The notes: generated by a model from the sequence alone, not told the origin. A DNA stretch of 64,000 nucleotides from Rhizobium sp. R635 (GCF_002211285.1 NZ_LOKX01000015.1:1-64000); one strand, 5' to 3'. Positions 8,286 to 17,900 are shown, counted from the stretch's first letter. Translations and numbers: made by a program.

Positions 8286-9821
8286 ATGGACATGCAACTC
8301 GCGCCTGCGCCGCTTGTGACGGATCCTCGTCGCCGGCTTATCCTCTTCTTCTTCCTGATGACCGCTATGTTCATGGCGACGCTGGACAATCAGATCGTTT
8401 CCACGGCGCTGCCGACCATCGTCGGCGAATTCGGCCATCTCGAGCGCTTCGGCTGGATCGGTTCGGCCTATCTGCTTTCGCTCAGCGCCGTCATGCCCGT
8501 TTACGGCAAGCTCGGCGATCTCTTCGGCCGCAAATATGTGATGATGACGGCGATCGCCATCTTCACGGTCGGCTCGACGGTCTGCGGCCTTGCGGTGTCG
8601 ATGAACACGCTGATCGCCGCCCGTGTGCTGCAGGGCCTTGGCGGCGGCGGCATCATGGTGTCGATCTTCGCCGTCAACGCCGACCTGTTCGAGCCACGGG
8701 AGCGGGCGCGCTACCAGAGCTATTCCAGCCTCGTGCTGATGGCGTCGGGCGCCATCGGACCAGTGCTCGGCGGCACGATGAGCGATCTCTTCGGCTGGCG
8801 CTCGATCTTCCTCGTCAACGTGCCGATCGGCTTCATCGTGCTCACCGGCCTTGCCTTCATGCTGCCTTACCGCAAGCCGCATCGCCGCCCCAGGATCGAT
8901 TATGCCGGCGCACTTCTGCTCGCGCTGACGGCGACCAGCATCGTGCTTGCCACCGACAGCAGCGAATTGTTCGGCTCGTTGATTTCTCCACAGAGTATCG
9001 GCATCGTCGCCTTCGGCGTCGTCTCAGCCATCGCCTGGGTATTCGTCGAGCGCCGCGCGCCGGAGCCGATCGTTCCGCTGCAGCTGTTTCGCAATTCGAC
9101 CTTCAGCCTGCTCCTGATTATATCGGTCATGGGCGGCGCCATCGCCATCGGCATGGTCAACTATCTCGCCCTCTTCCTGCAGACCACGACCGGCCTTTCG
9201 CCGTCCGCCGCCGGGCTTCTCTTCATTCTTCTGACCGGCGGCATCGTCTGCGGATCGCTGTCGGCCGGCCGCATCATCTCGACGACTGGCCGCTACAAGC
9301 CCTTCGCCATCGCAAGCCTCACCTGCAGCGCCATTGCCTTCGCATTGTTGTCACAGGTCCACGCGGGAACGCCGATCGCCTTCATCGGCGCGATCATGAT
9401 GCTGCATGGCATCGGCATCGGCCTTGCGCAGCAGGTTCCCGTCATCGGCGTGCAGAATACCGCGCCCGCCCGCGACGTCGGCGCGGCGACCGGTGCCGTG
9501 ACGCTGTCGCGCATGGGAGGCGCGTCGATCGCCATATCCATCTATGGCGCGATTATCGCTTCCGGGCTCGGCAAGGTCGGAGTGGCCATTCCGGGCGTCG
9601 CCGATATCGAGCAGCTGACACCGAAGATGATGGCCGCCCTGCCCGAAGCAAGCCGTCAGGCCGTCGCCGATCTCTATGCCGCCGCCTTTTCACCGCTCTT
9701 CATGACCTCCTGCGCCATCGCCATTCTCGGTCTTATGGCCGCAATCATGCTGAAGCCCGTGCAACTGCCTCGCGCCGGTAAGACGATGGCGCAAACGCCG
9801 GCGACGGAAGCCGCAGAATAG
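8286..9821 (+). CDS. MFS multidrug efflux transporter (DHA2/EmrB-QacA type)
   Basis: A 511-residue inner-membrane protein with about 14 hydrophobic segments. The DHA2 motif C region (LDNQIVSTALPTIVGEF near residue 30) and motif A (GKLGDLFGRKYV near residue 75) are clear, as is the later GPVLGGTMSDLFGWRSIFLVNVP. These proteins export drugs or toxic compounds using the proton gradient. It is divergent from and probably repressed by the MarR gene. A strong terminator follows at 9909-9943. The substrate cannot be told from sequence. Confidence 0.92.
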   Translation: MDMQLAPAPLVTDPRRRLILFFFLMTAMFMATLDNQIVSTALPTIVGEFGHLERFGWIGSAYLLSLSAVMPVYGKLGDLFGRKYVMMTAIAIFTVGSTVCGLAVSMNTLIAARVLQGLGGGGIMVSIFAVNADLFEPRERARYQSYSSLVLMASGAIGPVLGGTMSDLFGWRSIFLVNVPIGFIVLTGLAFMLPYRKPHRRPRIDYAGALLLALTATSIVLATDSSELFGSLISPQSIGIVAFGVVSAIAWVFVERRAPEPIVPLQLFRNSTFSLLLIISVMGGAIAIGMVNYLALFLQTTTGLSPSAAGLLFILLTGGIVCGSLSAGRIISTTGRYKPFAIASLTCSAIAFALLSQVHAGTPIAFIGAIMMLHGIGIGLAQQVPVIGVQNTAPARDVGAATGAVTLSRMGGASIAISIYGAIIASGLGKVGVAIPGVADIEQLTPKMMAALPEASRQAVADLYAAAFSPLFMTSCAIAILGLMAAIMLKPVQLPRAGKTMAQTPATEAAE

Positions 9822-9908
9822 TCGAATCGCCCGCCGGATGCTTCATCAGCAGGCATTCGTATGCACATCACGCATCGTTAGTTGTAAATTTCCCGCTGAA
9901 TTGTCCTG

Positions 9909-9943
9909 ATCGGGCCGGTTGTTTCAATCGGCCCGTTCTTTTT
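9909..9943 (+). terminator. Intrinsic terminator after the MFS efflux gene
   Basis: CGGGCCG (9911-9917) pairs with CGGCCCG (9929-9935) and is followed by TTCTTTTT. It lies about 90 bases past the stop of the efflux gene. The rest of the 385-base gap to 10206 shows no ORF or promoter that I can support. Confidence 0.8.
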
Positions 9944-10206
9944 CTGCGCCGCCGACGAATCTCATGCGTGTGGTGGAACTTTCGCCATAATTTCATCCGA
10001 GCGAAGGAGAGCTTCAATCTCTGAGGCTTGCCAAAATGCAACGCCGCGACATTTAAACAGAGTCTCGCTATGCAACCGATGCGTAAATCAGCTACAGCAA
10101 TGACTTGTATCGGCCGTTTGTGCAGTGCGAGATCAGGGGTACGCACCTGTTGAATTCCCCTTGCGACGGCCGGTCCGAACATGCGGCAAACCGGCAAAAC
10201 AGCGAC

Positions 10207-11751
10207 ATGACGCGGAGAACCAGACTGGACTGCTTGACGACGTGGAAATCGCCCGCGCTTTCCAGTGATGCCATCTCCGTGCCGCGCCGCTTCGCGCGCC
10301 GCCTGATGCTGCTTTCGGCTATGGCATTGGCGCTGAACGGTTGTCAGTCGCTGATCGAACAATCCTATCAGCCGAGCGTGTCGCCCTCTTCCAATCCGCA
10401 GATCGTCGACGAAGTGCAGAAGAACGATCCGCGCGCGGCGATGGGCGCCCGCGAGCATCCGCGCATCGTGGCAAGCTATGGCGGCGAATATAAGGACGCC
10501 AAGACCGAGCGCCTCGTCGCCCGCATTGCCGGCGCCCTGACGGCGGTGTCGGAAAATCCGAGCCAGTCCTACCGCATCACCATCCTGAATTCGCCTGCCA
10601 TCAACGCCTTTGCGCTGCCGGGCGGCTATCTCTACGTCACCCGCGGCCTGCTCGCTCTTGCCAACGACGCCTCCGAGGTCGCGGCCGTCTTGTCGCACGA
10701 GATGGGCCACGTGACGGCGAACCACGGCATCGAGCGGCAGAAGCGCGAAGAGGCCGAGGTCATCGCCAGCCGCGTCGTCGCCGAAGTCCTTTCCAGCGAT
10801 ATCGCTGGCAAACAGGCGCTTGCCCGCGGCAAGCTCAGGCTCGCCGCCTTCTCCCGCCAGCAGGAACTGCAGGCCGATGTCATCGGCGTGCGCATGCTCG
10901 GCGAAGCCGGCTACGATCCCTATGCCGCCGCCCGCTTCCTCGATTCCATGGCGGCCTACAGCCGTTTCATGTCGGTCGATCCCGAGGCCGACCAGAGCCT
11001 CGACTTTCTGTCGAGCCATCCGAATTCCGCCCAGCGCATCGAGCTTGCCCGCACCCACGCCCGCGCTTTCGGCCAGGAAGGCTCTGTCGGCGACAAGGGC
11101 CGCGACTATTATCTCGACGGCATAGACGGCCTGCTCTATGGCGACAGCCCGGAAGAAGGCTATGTGCGCGGCCAGACCTTCCTGCATGGCGGTCTCGGCA
11201 TCCGCTTCGACGTGCCGCCGGACTTCAAGATCGACAATAAGGTCGAAGCGGTCATGGCCACCGGCCCGAACGATATCGCCGTCCGCTTCGACGGCGTTGC
11301 CGACAACCAGAATCAGAGCCTCACCAACTATATCTCCAGTGGCTGGGTGACCGGCCTCGATCCGTCGACCATCCAGCCGGTCACCATCAACGGCATGGAA
11401 GCAGCCACCGCACGCGCCAGCGCCGATCGCTGGGATTTCGACGTGACCGTCATCCGTAACAATTCGCAGATCTTCCGTTTCCTGACCGCCGTCCCGAAAG
11501 GCAGCGATGCCCTCGAACCGACCGCCAACGTCCTGCGCGCGAGCTTCAGGCGCATGACACCGGCGGAGACGGCCTCGCTGAAGCCGCTGCGCATCCGCGT
11601 CGTCACCGTTCGGCCGGGCGAGAACATCTCGACGCTCGCCGCCCGCATGATGGGCACCGACCGCAAGCTCGATCTCTTCAAGCTCATCAACGCCCTGCCG
11701 ACGGGTGCGGCCGTTTCGCCTGGCGACCGCGTCAAGATCATTGCCGAATAA
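10207..11751 (+). CDS. M48-family zinc metalloprotease, lipoprotein, with C-terminal LysM-like region
   Basis: About 514 residues. The zinc site HEMGH is at residues 164-168, with the third ligand in ELQADVIGVRML about 60 residues later, as in the BepA/YfgC and Oma1-like M48 group of periplasmic quality-control proteases. A lipobox-like LALNGC follows a hydrophobic stretch after FARRL, so the mature protein is probably an outer-membrane-anchored lipoprotein. The C-terminal 50 residues (VVTVRPGENISTLAARMMG...LINALPTG..VSPGDRVKI) look like a LysM-type module. The start is uncertain: ATG 10207 gives an unusually long pre-signal region; GTG 10279 or ATG 10306 would give a normal lipoprotein signal. 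The gene has its own region, convergent with rpoH2. Confidence 0.87.
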   Translation: MTRRTRLDCLTTWKSPALSSDAISVPRRFARRLMLLSAMALALNGCQSLIEQSYQPSVSPSSNPQIVDEVQKNDPRAAMGAREHPRIVASYGGEYKDAKTERLVARIAGALTAVSENPSQSYRITILNSPAINAFALPGGYLYVTRGLLALANDASEVAAVLSHEMGHVTANHGIERQKREEAEVIASRVVAEVLSSDIAGKQALARGKLRLAAFSRQQELQADVIGVRMLGEAGYDPYAAARFLDSMAAYSRFMSVDPEADQSLDFLSSHPNSAQRIELARTHARAFGQEGSVGDKGRDYYLDGIDGLLYGDSPEEGYVRGQTFLHGGLGIRFDVPPDFKIDNKVEAVMATGPNDIAVRFDGVADNQNQSLTNYISSGWVTGLDPSTIQPVTINGMEAATARASADRWDFDVTVIRNNSQIFRFLTAVPKGSDALEPTANVLRASFRRMTPAETASLKPLRIRVVTVRPGENISTLAARMMGTDRKLDLFKLINALPTGAAVSPGDRVKIIAE

Positions 11752-11756
11752 AAAAA

Positions 11757-11774
11757 GCCCGGCTTGCGCCGGGC
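11757..11774 (-). terminator. Intrinsic terminator of rpoH2
   Basis: GCCCGGC (11757-11763), loop TTGC, GCCGGGC (11768-11774). On the minus strand the hairpin is followed by a T run (the AAAAAA at 11751-11756 on +), so it ends the rpoH2 transcript. It lies in the 50-base gap between the convergent protease and rpoH2. Confidence 0.85.
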
Positions 11775-11801
11775 CAGTCGGTGCTGCTGGAATGAAAAGG
11801 G

Positions 11802-12665
11802 TTAGGCGTAGGCCGCCATGTGCGGGTCGGCGCTGACGAGTGCGCTGCGAAGCTTCTCCATCGCCCGGCTTTCGATCTGGCGCACGCGTTCCTTGGAAAT
11901 GCCGAGATCGGCGCCGAGTTCTTCGAGCGTGGCGCCGTCTTCCGCCAAGCGCCGCGCGCTGATGATCTTCATCTCGCGTTCGTTGAGATGTTTCAGCGCC
12001 GAGGCCAGCCAGACGCGGCGGCGCTCGCCGTCGATCATGTTGGAAACCTGTTCGTCCGGCAGGGGATCGTCGCTGACGAGGAAATCCATCTTCTCCGCAC
12101 TCTCGGCATCGCCGGAGACGGAAGGCGCCTGCAGCGACGCGTCGTTGCCGGAAAGCCTGGCATCCATGGTCTGCACGTCGGCGAGGCTGACGCCCAGCGC
12201 CGCGGCGATTTCCTGATGGATGGATTGCAGCGTCAGCTGTGTATCGCCCTTGGCAAGCTTGGCGCGCAGACGGCGCAGATTGAAGAACAGCGCCTTCTGC
12301 GCCGAACTCGTGCCGCCGCGCACGATCGACCAGTTGCGCAGGATGTAGTCCTGGATCGACGCCCTGATCCACCAGCTTGCATAGGTCGAAAAGCGCACGT
12401 CGCGCTCCGGCTCGAAACGGGCAGCGGCCTCCAGCAGGCCGACATAGCCCTCCTGCACGAGATCGCTCATCGGCAGGCCGAAATTGCGGAACTTGCCGGC
12501 CATGGAGATGACGAGGCGCATATGGGCCATGGCGATCTGGTTACGTGCGCCCCGGTCGTCGTGATCCTTCCAGCGGGTGGCAAGATCGTGCTCTTCCTGA
12601 CGGGCGAGATAGGGGGCGGCCATCGCGATTTTGATCATGCGCCTATCTGCAGACATGTTCTTCAT
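11802..12665 (-). CDS. rpoH2: RNA polymerase sigma-32-type factor RpoH2
   Basis: A 287-residue sigma-70-family factor of the heat-shock group. Region 2 is complete (NQIAMAHMRLVISMAGKFRNFG, DLVQEGYVGLLEAAARFEP, FSTYASWWIRASIQDYILRNWSIVR), then the RpoH-box-like segment ending in ALFFNLRRLRAKLAKG, and region 4.2 (LEELGADLGISKERVRQIESRAMEKLR). Rhizobia carry two rpoH genes. I call this rpoH2 because of the neighbours (helicase, fdxA and pha genes, as in S. meliloti) and the EcfG-type promoter upstream. The start ATG 12665 has GGAGATCGAA in front. The leader to 12988 also contains a terminator and a 23-codon ORF. Confidence 0.9.
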   Translation of the reverse strand: MKNMSADRRMIKIAMAAPYLARQEEHDLATRWKDHDDRGARNQIAMAHMRLVISMAGKFRNFGLPMSDLVQEGYVGLLEAAARFEPERDVRFSTYASWWIRASIQDYILRNWSIVRGGTSSAQKALFFNLRRLRAKLAKGDTQLTLQSIHQEIAAALGVSLADVQTMDARLSGNDASLQAPSVSGDAESAEKMDFLVSDDPLPDEQVSNMIDGERRRVWLASALKHLNEREMKIISARRLAEDGATLEELGADLGISKERVRQIESRAMEKLRSALVSADPHMAAYA

Positions 12666-12760
12666 TTCGATCTCCTGAAACAGGCCTCTCGCCCTAAATG
12701 AACAATAAAACGCACATTCCGGAACATCGCTGTCCGGACCGAATTGAGTTCTGAATGCAT

Positions 12761-12793
12761 AAAAACCTCGCCCCTGGACTTTTCAGGGGGAGG
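12761..12793 (-). terminator. Intrinsic terminator between the EcfG-type promoter and rpoH2
   Basis: On the minus strand CCTCCCCCTG (12793-12784) pairs with CAGGGG-C-GAGG (12776-12766) around a 7-base loop, followed directly by TTTTT (12765-12761). A transcript starting near 12957 would end here as an RNA of about 200 nucleotides, before reaching rpoH2 at 12665. If read-through occurs, the structure would attenuate rpoH2. Confidence 0.72.
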
Positions 12794-12805
12794 CCCTATG
12801 TCTCA

Positions 12806-12877
12806 TCATGTGCCGGTAAGACGGCTGGGCTGGACCTGTTTCTTCACGTTGCCGGATGGGCACAACTGAAAAGGCAT
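12806..12877 (-). CDS. Possible micro-protein of 23 residues downstream of an EcfG-type promoter
   Basis: ATG at 12877 is preceded by TGAGGAGCGGATC, a strong Shine-Dalgarno sequence at good spacing. The frame encodes 23 residues starting MPFQLCPSGN, contains KKQ in the middle and ends at TGA 12808-12806. It lies wholly between an EcfG-consensus promoter and an intrinsic terminator, so it forms a complete small transcription unit. I do not recognise the peptide. It could instead be a chance frame inside a ~200-nucleotide regulatory RNA. There is no homology evidence, so confidence is moderate to low. Confidence 0.4.
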   Translation of the reverse strand: MPFQLCPSGNVKKQVQPSRLTGT

Positions 12878-12963
12878 GATCCGCTCCTCATCGAACATTG
12901 ACGGAACAACGGTTCGCTCGTCCAGGCCATTGCCTCGGCGAGCAGTCCGCAATTACGTGTGTT

Positions 12964-12988
12964 AACGCGGCAGCCGGGAAAAGGTTCC
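12964..12988 (-). promoter_or_regulatory. EcfG (general stress sigma factor) consensus promoter, reading toward rpoH2
   Basis: On the minus strand GGAAC (12988-12984), 16 bases, CGTT (12967-12964) exactly matches the alphaproteobacterial EcfG/RpoE2 consensus (GGAAC-N16/17-CGTT). The expected start is near 12957. In S. meliloti rpoH2 is a known member of the RpoE2 regulon, which supports function. Between this promoter and rpoH2 lie the micro-ORF (12806-12877) and a terminator (12761-12793), so which product it mainly drives is open. Confidence 0.75.
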
Positions 12989-12992
12989 AATA

Positions 12993-13020
12993 AAAAACCC
13001 GGCTCGAAGGCCGGGTTTTT
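12993..13020 (-). terminator. Terminator of carD (possibly bidirectional)
   Basis: AAAAACCCGG / CCGGGTTTTT with an 8-base loop (CTCGAAGG), 20 bases past the carD stop. T runs flank it on both strands. It also insulates the EcfG-type promoter just beyond it. Confidence 0.85.
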
Positions 13021-13040
13021 GAAGGAGCAGCAGGGGCGCC

Positions 13041-13610
13041 TTATGCGGCTTCGTCCTGCTCGTCTTCTTCGATTGCCTTGCCGCGCTTCGGCCCCTTGTT
13101 GAGATTGGTCTCCACGAGGCGGACGGCTTCGGTTTCCGACATTTTGTTGACGGCGGCGATTTCGCGCGCCATGCGGTCGAGCGCAGCCTCATAGAGCTGG
13201 CGCTCGGAATAGGACTGCTCGGGCTGGTTTTCGGCACGATAGAGATCGCGCACGACCTCAGCGATGGAAATCAGGTCGCCGGAATTGATCTTGGCATCAT
13301 ATTCCTGGGCGCGGCGGGACCACATGGTACGCTTGACGCGCGCCTTGCCCTGCACGACCTTCAAAGCACGCTCGACGAAATCCGTTTCCGACAGCTTGCG
13401 CATGCCAATGCTCATGGCCTTTGCGACCGGCACCTTCAGGCGCATCTTGTCCTTCTCGAAATCGATAACGAAAAGTTCGAGCTTCATGCCGGCGACTTCT
13501 TGCTCTTCGATAGCGGTGATGGTACCGACGCCATGAGCGGGGTAGACGATCGATTCACCGGTCTTGAAGCCGTGGCGTGCTGTAGAAGGCTTTTTCTGCT
13601 GAGTCGTCAT
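13041..13610 (-). CDS. carD: CarD/CdnL-family RNA polymerase-binding regulator
   Basis: A 189-residue protein. The N-terminal CarD/TRCF RNA-polymerase-interaction fold is clear (FKTGESIVYPAHGVGTITAIEEQEVAGMKLELFVIDFEKDKMRLKVPV), followed by a helical DNA-binding part with the conserved W in RTMWSRRAQEYDAKI. The C-terminus is charged (KGPKRGKAIEEDEQDE). CarD/CdnL proteins stabilise open promoter complexes, especially at rRNA promoters. Start: ATG at 13610, with GGAG upstream, preferred to an in-frame TTG at 13619. Monocistronic, with its own terminator at 12993-13020. Confidence 0.9.
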   Translation of the reverse strand: MTTQQKKPSTARHGFKTGESIVYPAHGVGTITAIEEQEVAGMKLELFVIDFEKDKMRLKVPVAKAMSIGMRKLSETDFVERALKVVQGKARVKRTMWSRRAQEYDAKINSGDLISIAEVVRDLYRAENQPEQSYSERQLYEAALDRMAREIAAVNKMSETEAVRLVETNLNKGPKRGKAIEEDEQDEAA

Positions 13611-14004
13611 TCTATTCAAAAACTCCCTGTTACGCTTCCGGCGGCGGCCGGAGCCGGGTCAGTCAGGCCCGGATGAGACGGGTAGATCCGTCGGGTGACT
13701 TCACTCTGGTCCCATCAGGCAAAAGCAAATATGTCTTGCGCGCGATCTTGGGATGCGACGCTCAAGGCGTTGATATGTCACGGAAACCGTGGGACGGATT
13801 TGTTTTGCTTTCGTGATGGTTTTGGGCATGCGTCATGCCACAAATGGAACAGTGCACGAAACCTATCATAAAAATATGAGGAAATCAATAATTTGCTTCG
13901 CTTGAGTCATGCGGGCAACACAAGTCACCCATATGCCGCGCGCAGGATTTAAAACGTTTCACCGCATGGACGCCCGAATTCGGGCGCCGAATGCGGCGGC
14001 TGTT
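13611..14004. other. Intergenic region between carD and fdxA, with a palindrome near fdxA
   Basis: 394 bases without a supported gene. The only clear structure is the 16-base perfect palindrome CGCCCGAATTCGGGCG at 13971-13986, 19 bases beyond the fdxA stop, which may end the fdxA transcript although no T run follows. The rest should hold the carD promoter; I see no confident motif. Confidence 0.5.
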
Positions 14005-14343
14005 TCAATCGCCGGAACCCGGCTTCTCAGAGAAATACTTCTCGAACTTTCCGGTCTCGCCATCCATTTCCTTGGCTTCGGGCAAAGGATCCTTCTTGAC
14101 CGTGATATTCGGCCAGATGCTGGCATATTCCGTGTTGATCTTCAGCCACTTGTCGAGACCCGGCTCGGTATCCGGCTTGATCGCCTCGGCGGGACATTCA
14201 GGCTCGCAGACGCCGCAATCGATGCATTCATCCGGATGGATGACGAGGAAATTCTCGCCTTCATAGAAGCAGTCGACGGGGCAGACTTCCACGCAATCGG
14301 TGTATTTGCACTTGATGCAATTGTCGGTCACGACATAGGTCAT
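14005..14343 (-). CDS. fdxA: FdxA-type 7Fe ferredoxin
   Basis: A 112-residue ferredoxin with two Fe-S motifs in the N-terminal half: [14 protein letters not shown] (residues about 9-22) and [12 protein letters not shown] (about 40-51), consistent with one [3Fe-4S] and one [4Fe-4S] cluster as in FdxA from other Rhizobiales. A C-terminal extension ([22 protein letters not shown]) is typical of this group. It is a small cytoplasmic electron carrier. Start: ATG 14343 (MTYVVTDNC) with CTGGAG upstream, not the longer in-frame start at 14382. Confidence 0.93.
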   Translation of the reverse strand: MTYVVTDNCIKCKYTDCVEVCPVDCFYEGENFLVIHPDECIDCGVCEPECPAEAIKPDTEPGLDKWLKINTEYASIWPNITVKKDPLPEAKEMDGETGKFEKYFSEKPGSGD

Positions 14344-14538
14344 GAAGAACTCCAGGATTTCCATGCAGATGGGGCCGGCCAACCTGGAACGTCGCGCCTA
14401 TCCCCGTGCCGGAGGAACAGCGTAGGCAGGCTTGAGAGGCAAGTTACGTGTCCGGCGGGTTGTCAGTCACGTATCGGCTTTGGCGCCTAATTTCAAGGAT
14501 AAACGATCTGCAAAAGCCGCCGCCTCAGGCAGAGTTTT

Positions 14539-14943
14539 CTAATCCTCGTCCGACATCAGTCTATCGATTGCGCGTCTTTCCTTTTTGGTCGGACGGCCGC
14601 TGCCGGTCGCCCTGATCGCCTGCTCATAGGGGGTGAGGCGTTTTGCCTCACCCGGCGGCGGCGACAGGTCTTCATAGAGCAGCCGCGCCTCCTCGTAAGG
14701 CCCTCGCCGCTCGCCGGCAAGACGCACGACGAGAACGACATCGCGCCGATCGAGCGTCAACTCGACGCGGTCGCCCGGCTTGACCATCTGGCTCGGCTGG
14801 CTGCAGCGCTCGCCGTTGATGCGGACATGGCCCGACTGCACATGACTTTGCGCCAGCGAGCGCGACTTCACCATGCGCGTGAAGAACAGCCATTTGTCGA
14901 TGCGCTGGCGCGAACCGCTTGTCGGCTGTGTCTCCCCGCTCAT
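14539..14943 (-). CDS. S4-domain RNA-binding protein, Hsp15-like
   Basis: A 134-residue basic protein with an N-terminal S4 domain (RIDKWLFFTRMVKSRSLAQSHVQSGHVRINGERCSQPSQMVKPGDRVEL), as in the heat-shock protein Hsp15 (HslR) that binds free 50S subunits carrying nascent chains. The basic tail (TKKERRAIDRLM) fits RNA binding. ATG 14943 lies two bases after the helicase stop, so the two genes are almost certainly cotranscribed, both being RNA-related. Confidence 0.87.
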   Translation of the reverse strand: MSGETQPTSGSRQRIDKWLFFTRMVKSRSLAQSHVQSGHVRINGERCSQPSQMVKPGDRVELTLDRRDVVLVVRLAGERRGPYEEARLLYEDLSPPPGEAKRLTPYEQAIRATGSGRPTKKERRAIDRLMSDED

Positions 14944-14945
14944 GA

Positions 14946-17900
14946 CTACTTCTTCATCTGCTCCTTGAGGGCAGCGAGCTTGGCGAAAGGCGAATCCGGA
15001 TCGATCGGCTTCTCCTTGCGCGGCGGCTTGGCCTCGAAGCGCAGCGGCTGCGAGCCGCGATTGTTATTGCGGTCGTTGCGGTCATTGCGCTCGCCGCGAT
15101 CCTTGCGGTCGCCACGGTCCTGCCGGTCGCCGCGCGGCTGGTCGCCCCGCAATTGGTTGTTGCGGTCGCCCCTTGCCTGCTGCGGCCTGCCGCCGTCGCG
15201 GCCGTCGCCGTCCTTGCCACGGTTGGGGCGGTTGTTGTCCCGGCCGTCACCGCCGCGATTGCCTTCACCACCGCCCGGGCGGCGATTGCGGTCGCCGCGT
15301 TCCTGGTTCTGGCCGCGCTCCTGGCCATGACCGCCACGGCGTTCGCCATGCCCGCCGCGCGCCTGGCGCTGGTTGTCGTTGCGGCCACCGAGACGCCACA
15401 GAAGAACCGGTTTCGGTTCGGCCGGCTCGCCGGCTTCTCCAGAAGCGGATGCGGCGTCCGCGGAAGCAGAAGCCTCCGCCGGAGCATTTGTTTCGGCCGC
15501 TTCCGGCGCCGGGCTCTCAACAGCTTCCGCGGCAGTCGCCTCGGCAGCTGCCGAAACCGCTTCGGTTGCGGGCGCCTCGGCAGCGGTCTCGTCGGTCGCC
15601 CCGTCAGCATCGTCGTGATCGGCCTTTTCGGCCGTCTCTTCCGCAGGCGCGTCAGCGGCGGCAGGCGCAGAAGCCGCATCCTGTGTCGCAAGATGGGCCG
15701 ACGCCTCTTCCGCCTTCACCGCATCGGCGCGATAGCCGAGGCCCTTGAGGATTTCCTCCATGTCCTCCAGCGTCGCGCCGAGGATCGACAGCATCGCCGT
15801 CGTTGTCGTGAAGCGGCGGCCGTCATAGGCGCCCTCCGGACGGTTGTTCTGGCCGGGCTTCCATTGCAGCAGCGGACGGATGATGTCTGCCAGCCGTTCG
15901 AGAATATCGATGCGCACGGCGCGCTTGCCGAGGAAACGGAAGCCGGCGAGCTTGTAGAACATCCGCTCGAAGCTTGGATCGGTGACGACGGAGGTGCGGC
16001 CGGCCGCGAGCACGGGGATGAGATCGCCGTAGCCGGGTTTGTCGAGACCATCGTTCTTCAGAGCCCAGAGAAGCGTGATGAGCTCGGCCGGGGCCGGCTT
16101 CAGCAGCGCCGGGACGAAGATGTGGTAAGCGCCGAACCGCACGCCGTAACGGCGCATCGAGGCGCGTGCCTCCTGATCCAGCGACTTCACCTCTTCGGTC
16201 ACGTCACGACGGAAGAGCACGCCGAGATTCTCGACGAGCTGGAAGGCAAGCCCCTTGGCAAGACCCTGCAGGTCTTCGGCGCGGGACAGATCGTCCAGCG
16301 GCTTCAGCACCGTGCTGATGTGATGATTGACGAAGCGCTCGATACGGGCCGCGACGTGATCGCGGGCATTGCCCGTCAACTGCTCGTCGGCGAGCAGAAT
16401 CACCCGCGGGCGCATGACGTGATCGCTGCCGGAAAGCCGCGCCACCGGATCGCCGACCCAGCGGATCAATCCATCCGAGCCGATCGCCAGATCGCTGTTG
16501 CCAGCGGCATGCAGCCGGGCCGCGCGGGCTTCGAACTCGAGCGCGAGCGCCTTCTGCGACGCAGCCTGAACCGCCTTGGCATCCGGTCCATCCGTTCCCG
16601 CCACCGGCGTGAAGCGGAATCCGCTCAACTGCCCTACATGATGTCCTTCAACGAAGACATCGCCATTCACACTGATTTCAGCTTCCAGCATCGCATTCTC
16701 TCTCAGGCGCTTCATGAGCACAGATGTCCTGCGATCAACAAAGCGTTTCGTCAACCTTTCATGTAACGCATCGGACAATCGATCTTCGATTTCCCGCGTC
16801 TTTTCCTGCCAATGTGTCGGATCGGCCAGCCAGCCGGGCCGATTCGAGACATAGGTCCAGGTTCTTATCTGCGCGATTCGCGCCGAAAGCGTGTCAATTT
16901 CCCCATCAGTTCGATCCGAGCGATGAACCTGCTCCGCAAGAAACTGCTCGTTCACCGTGCCATAGCGCACGAGATCGGAAAAGAGGGTCGAAATAAGATC
17001 GGCATGTTGTGCCGGAGTGATACGCCGGTAGTCGGGCAGCGCGCAAGCCTCCCAGAGTTTTTCGACGCGGGCCGGCCTGTCGGCGAGGTCGATCACCTCG
17101 GGATAGCGCGAAAGCTGTTCCAGCGCCTGCTGGTCGACCGCCGGCAGCGCCCGCGTCAGTCCCGGCACGCGCGGCCCGGCCTCCAGGCTGGCGCGCAGCG
17201 ACTGGATCGAGGAGAAGTCCATCTCCGTCGTGCGCCACTGCAGAACCTTGACGTTGTCGAATTCATGTCCCTCGATCCGCTGCACCAGCTCCTCGTCGAA
17301 GGGCGAGACCTGTCCGGTGACGCCGAAGGTGCCGTCCCGCACATGCCGCCCGGCGCGGCCGGCGATCTGGCCGAGTTCGGCCGGATTGAGATTGCGGAAC
17401 TGGTAGCCGTCGAATTTCCGGTCCTGGGCGAAGGCGACGTGATCGACGTCGAGATTGAGGCCCATGCCGATCGCATCGGTCGCCACCAGATATTCGACGT
17501 CGCCCGCCTGGTAGAGCGCGACCTGCGCATTTCGGGTGCGCGGGCTGAGCGCCCCCAGCACGACGGCCGCCCCGCCGCGCTGCCGGCGGATGAGCTCGGC
17601 GATGGCATAGACCTCGTCGGCCGAGAAGGCGACGATGGCCGAGCGCTGCGGCAGCCGGGTGATCTTCTTCTGTCCGGCGTAAAGGAGATGCGAAAGCCGC
17701 GGCCGCTCGACGATCGTGATGCCGGGCAGGATATGCTGCAGGATCGGCCGCATCGTCGCAGCACCCAGCAGCAGCGTTTCATCACGGCCACGAAGATGCA
17801 GGATGCGGTCTGTGAAGATATGGCCGCGCTCGAGATCGCCGGCGAGCTGCACCTCGTCGATCGCAACGAAGGCGGCCTTGGTCTCCCGCGGCATCGCTTC

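Noticed and set aside
9868..12372. Long minus-strand frame of 834 codons overlapping the M48 protease and rpoH2
   Set aside because: It is antisense to the protease and out of frame with rpoH2, has no recognisable domain, and is His/Asp/Arg-rich as expected for GC-rich antisense frames.
12761..12960. 6S RNA or SRP RNA for the ~200-nt transcript upstream of rpoH2
   Set aside because: Neither the 6S open-promoter-like bubble nor the SRP GGAAGCAGCC-type loop could be found, so only an sRNA or micro-ORF is suggested.
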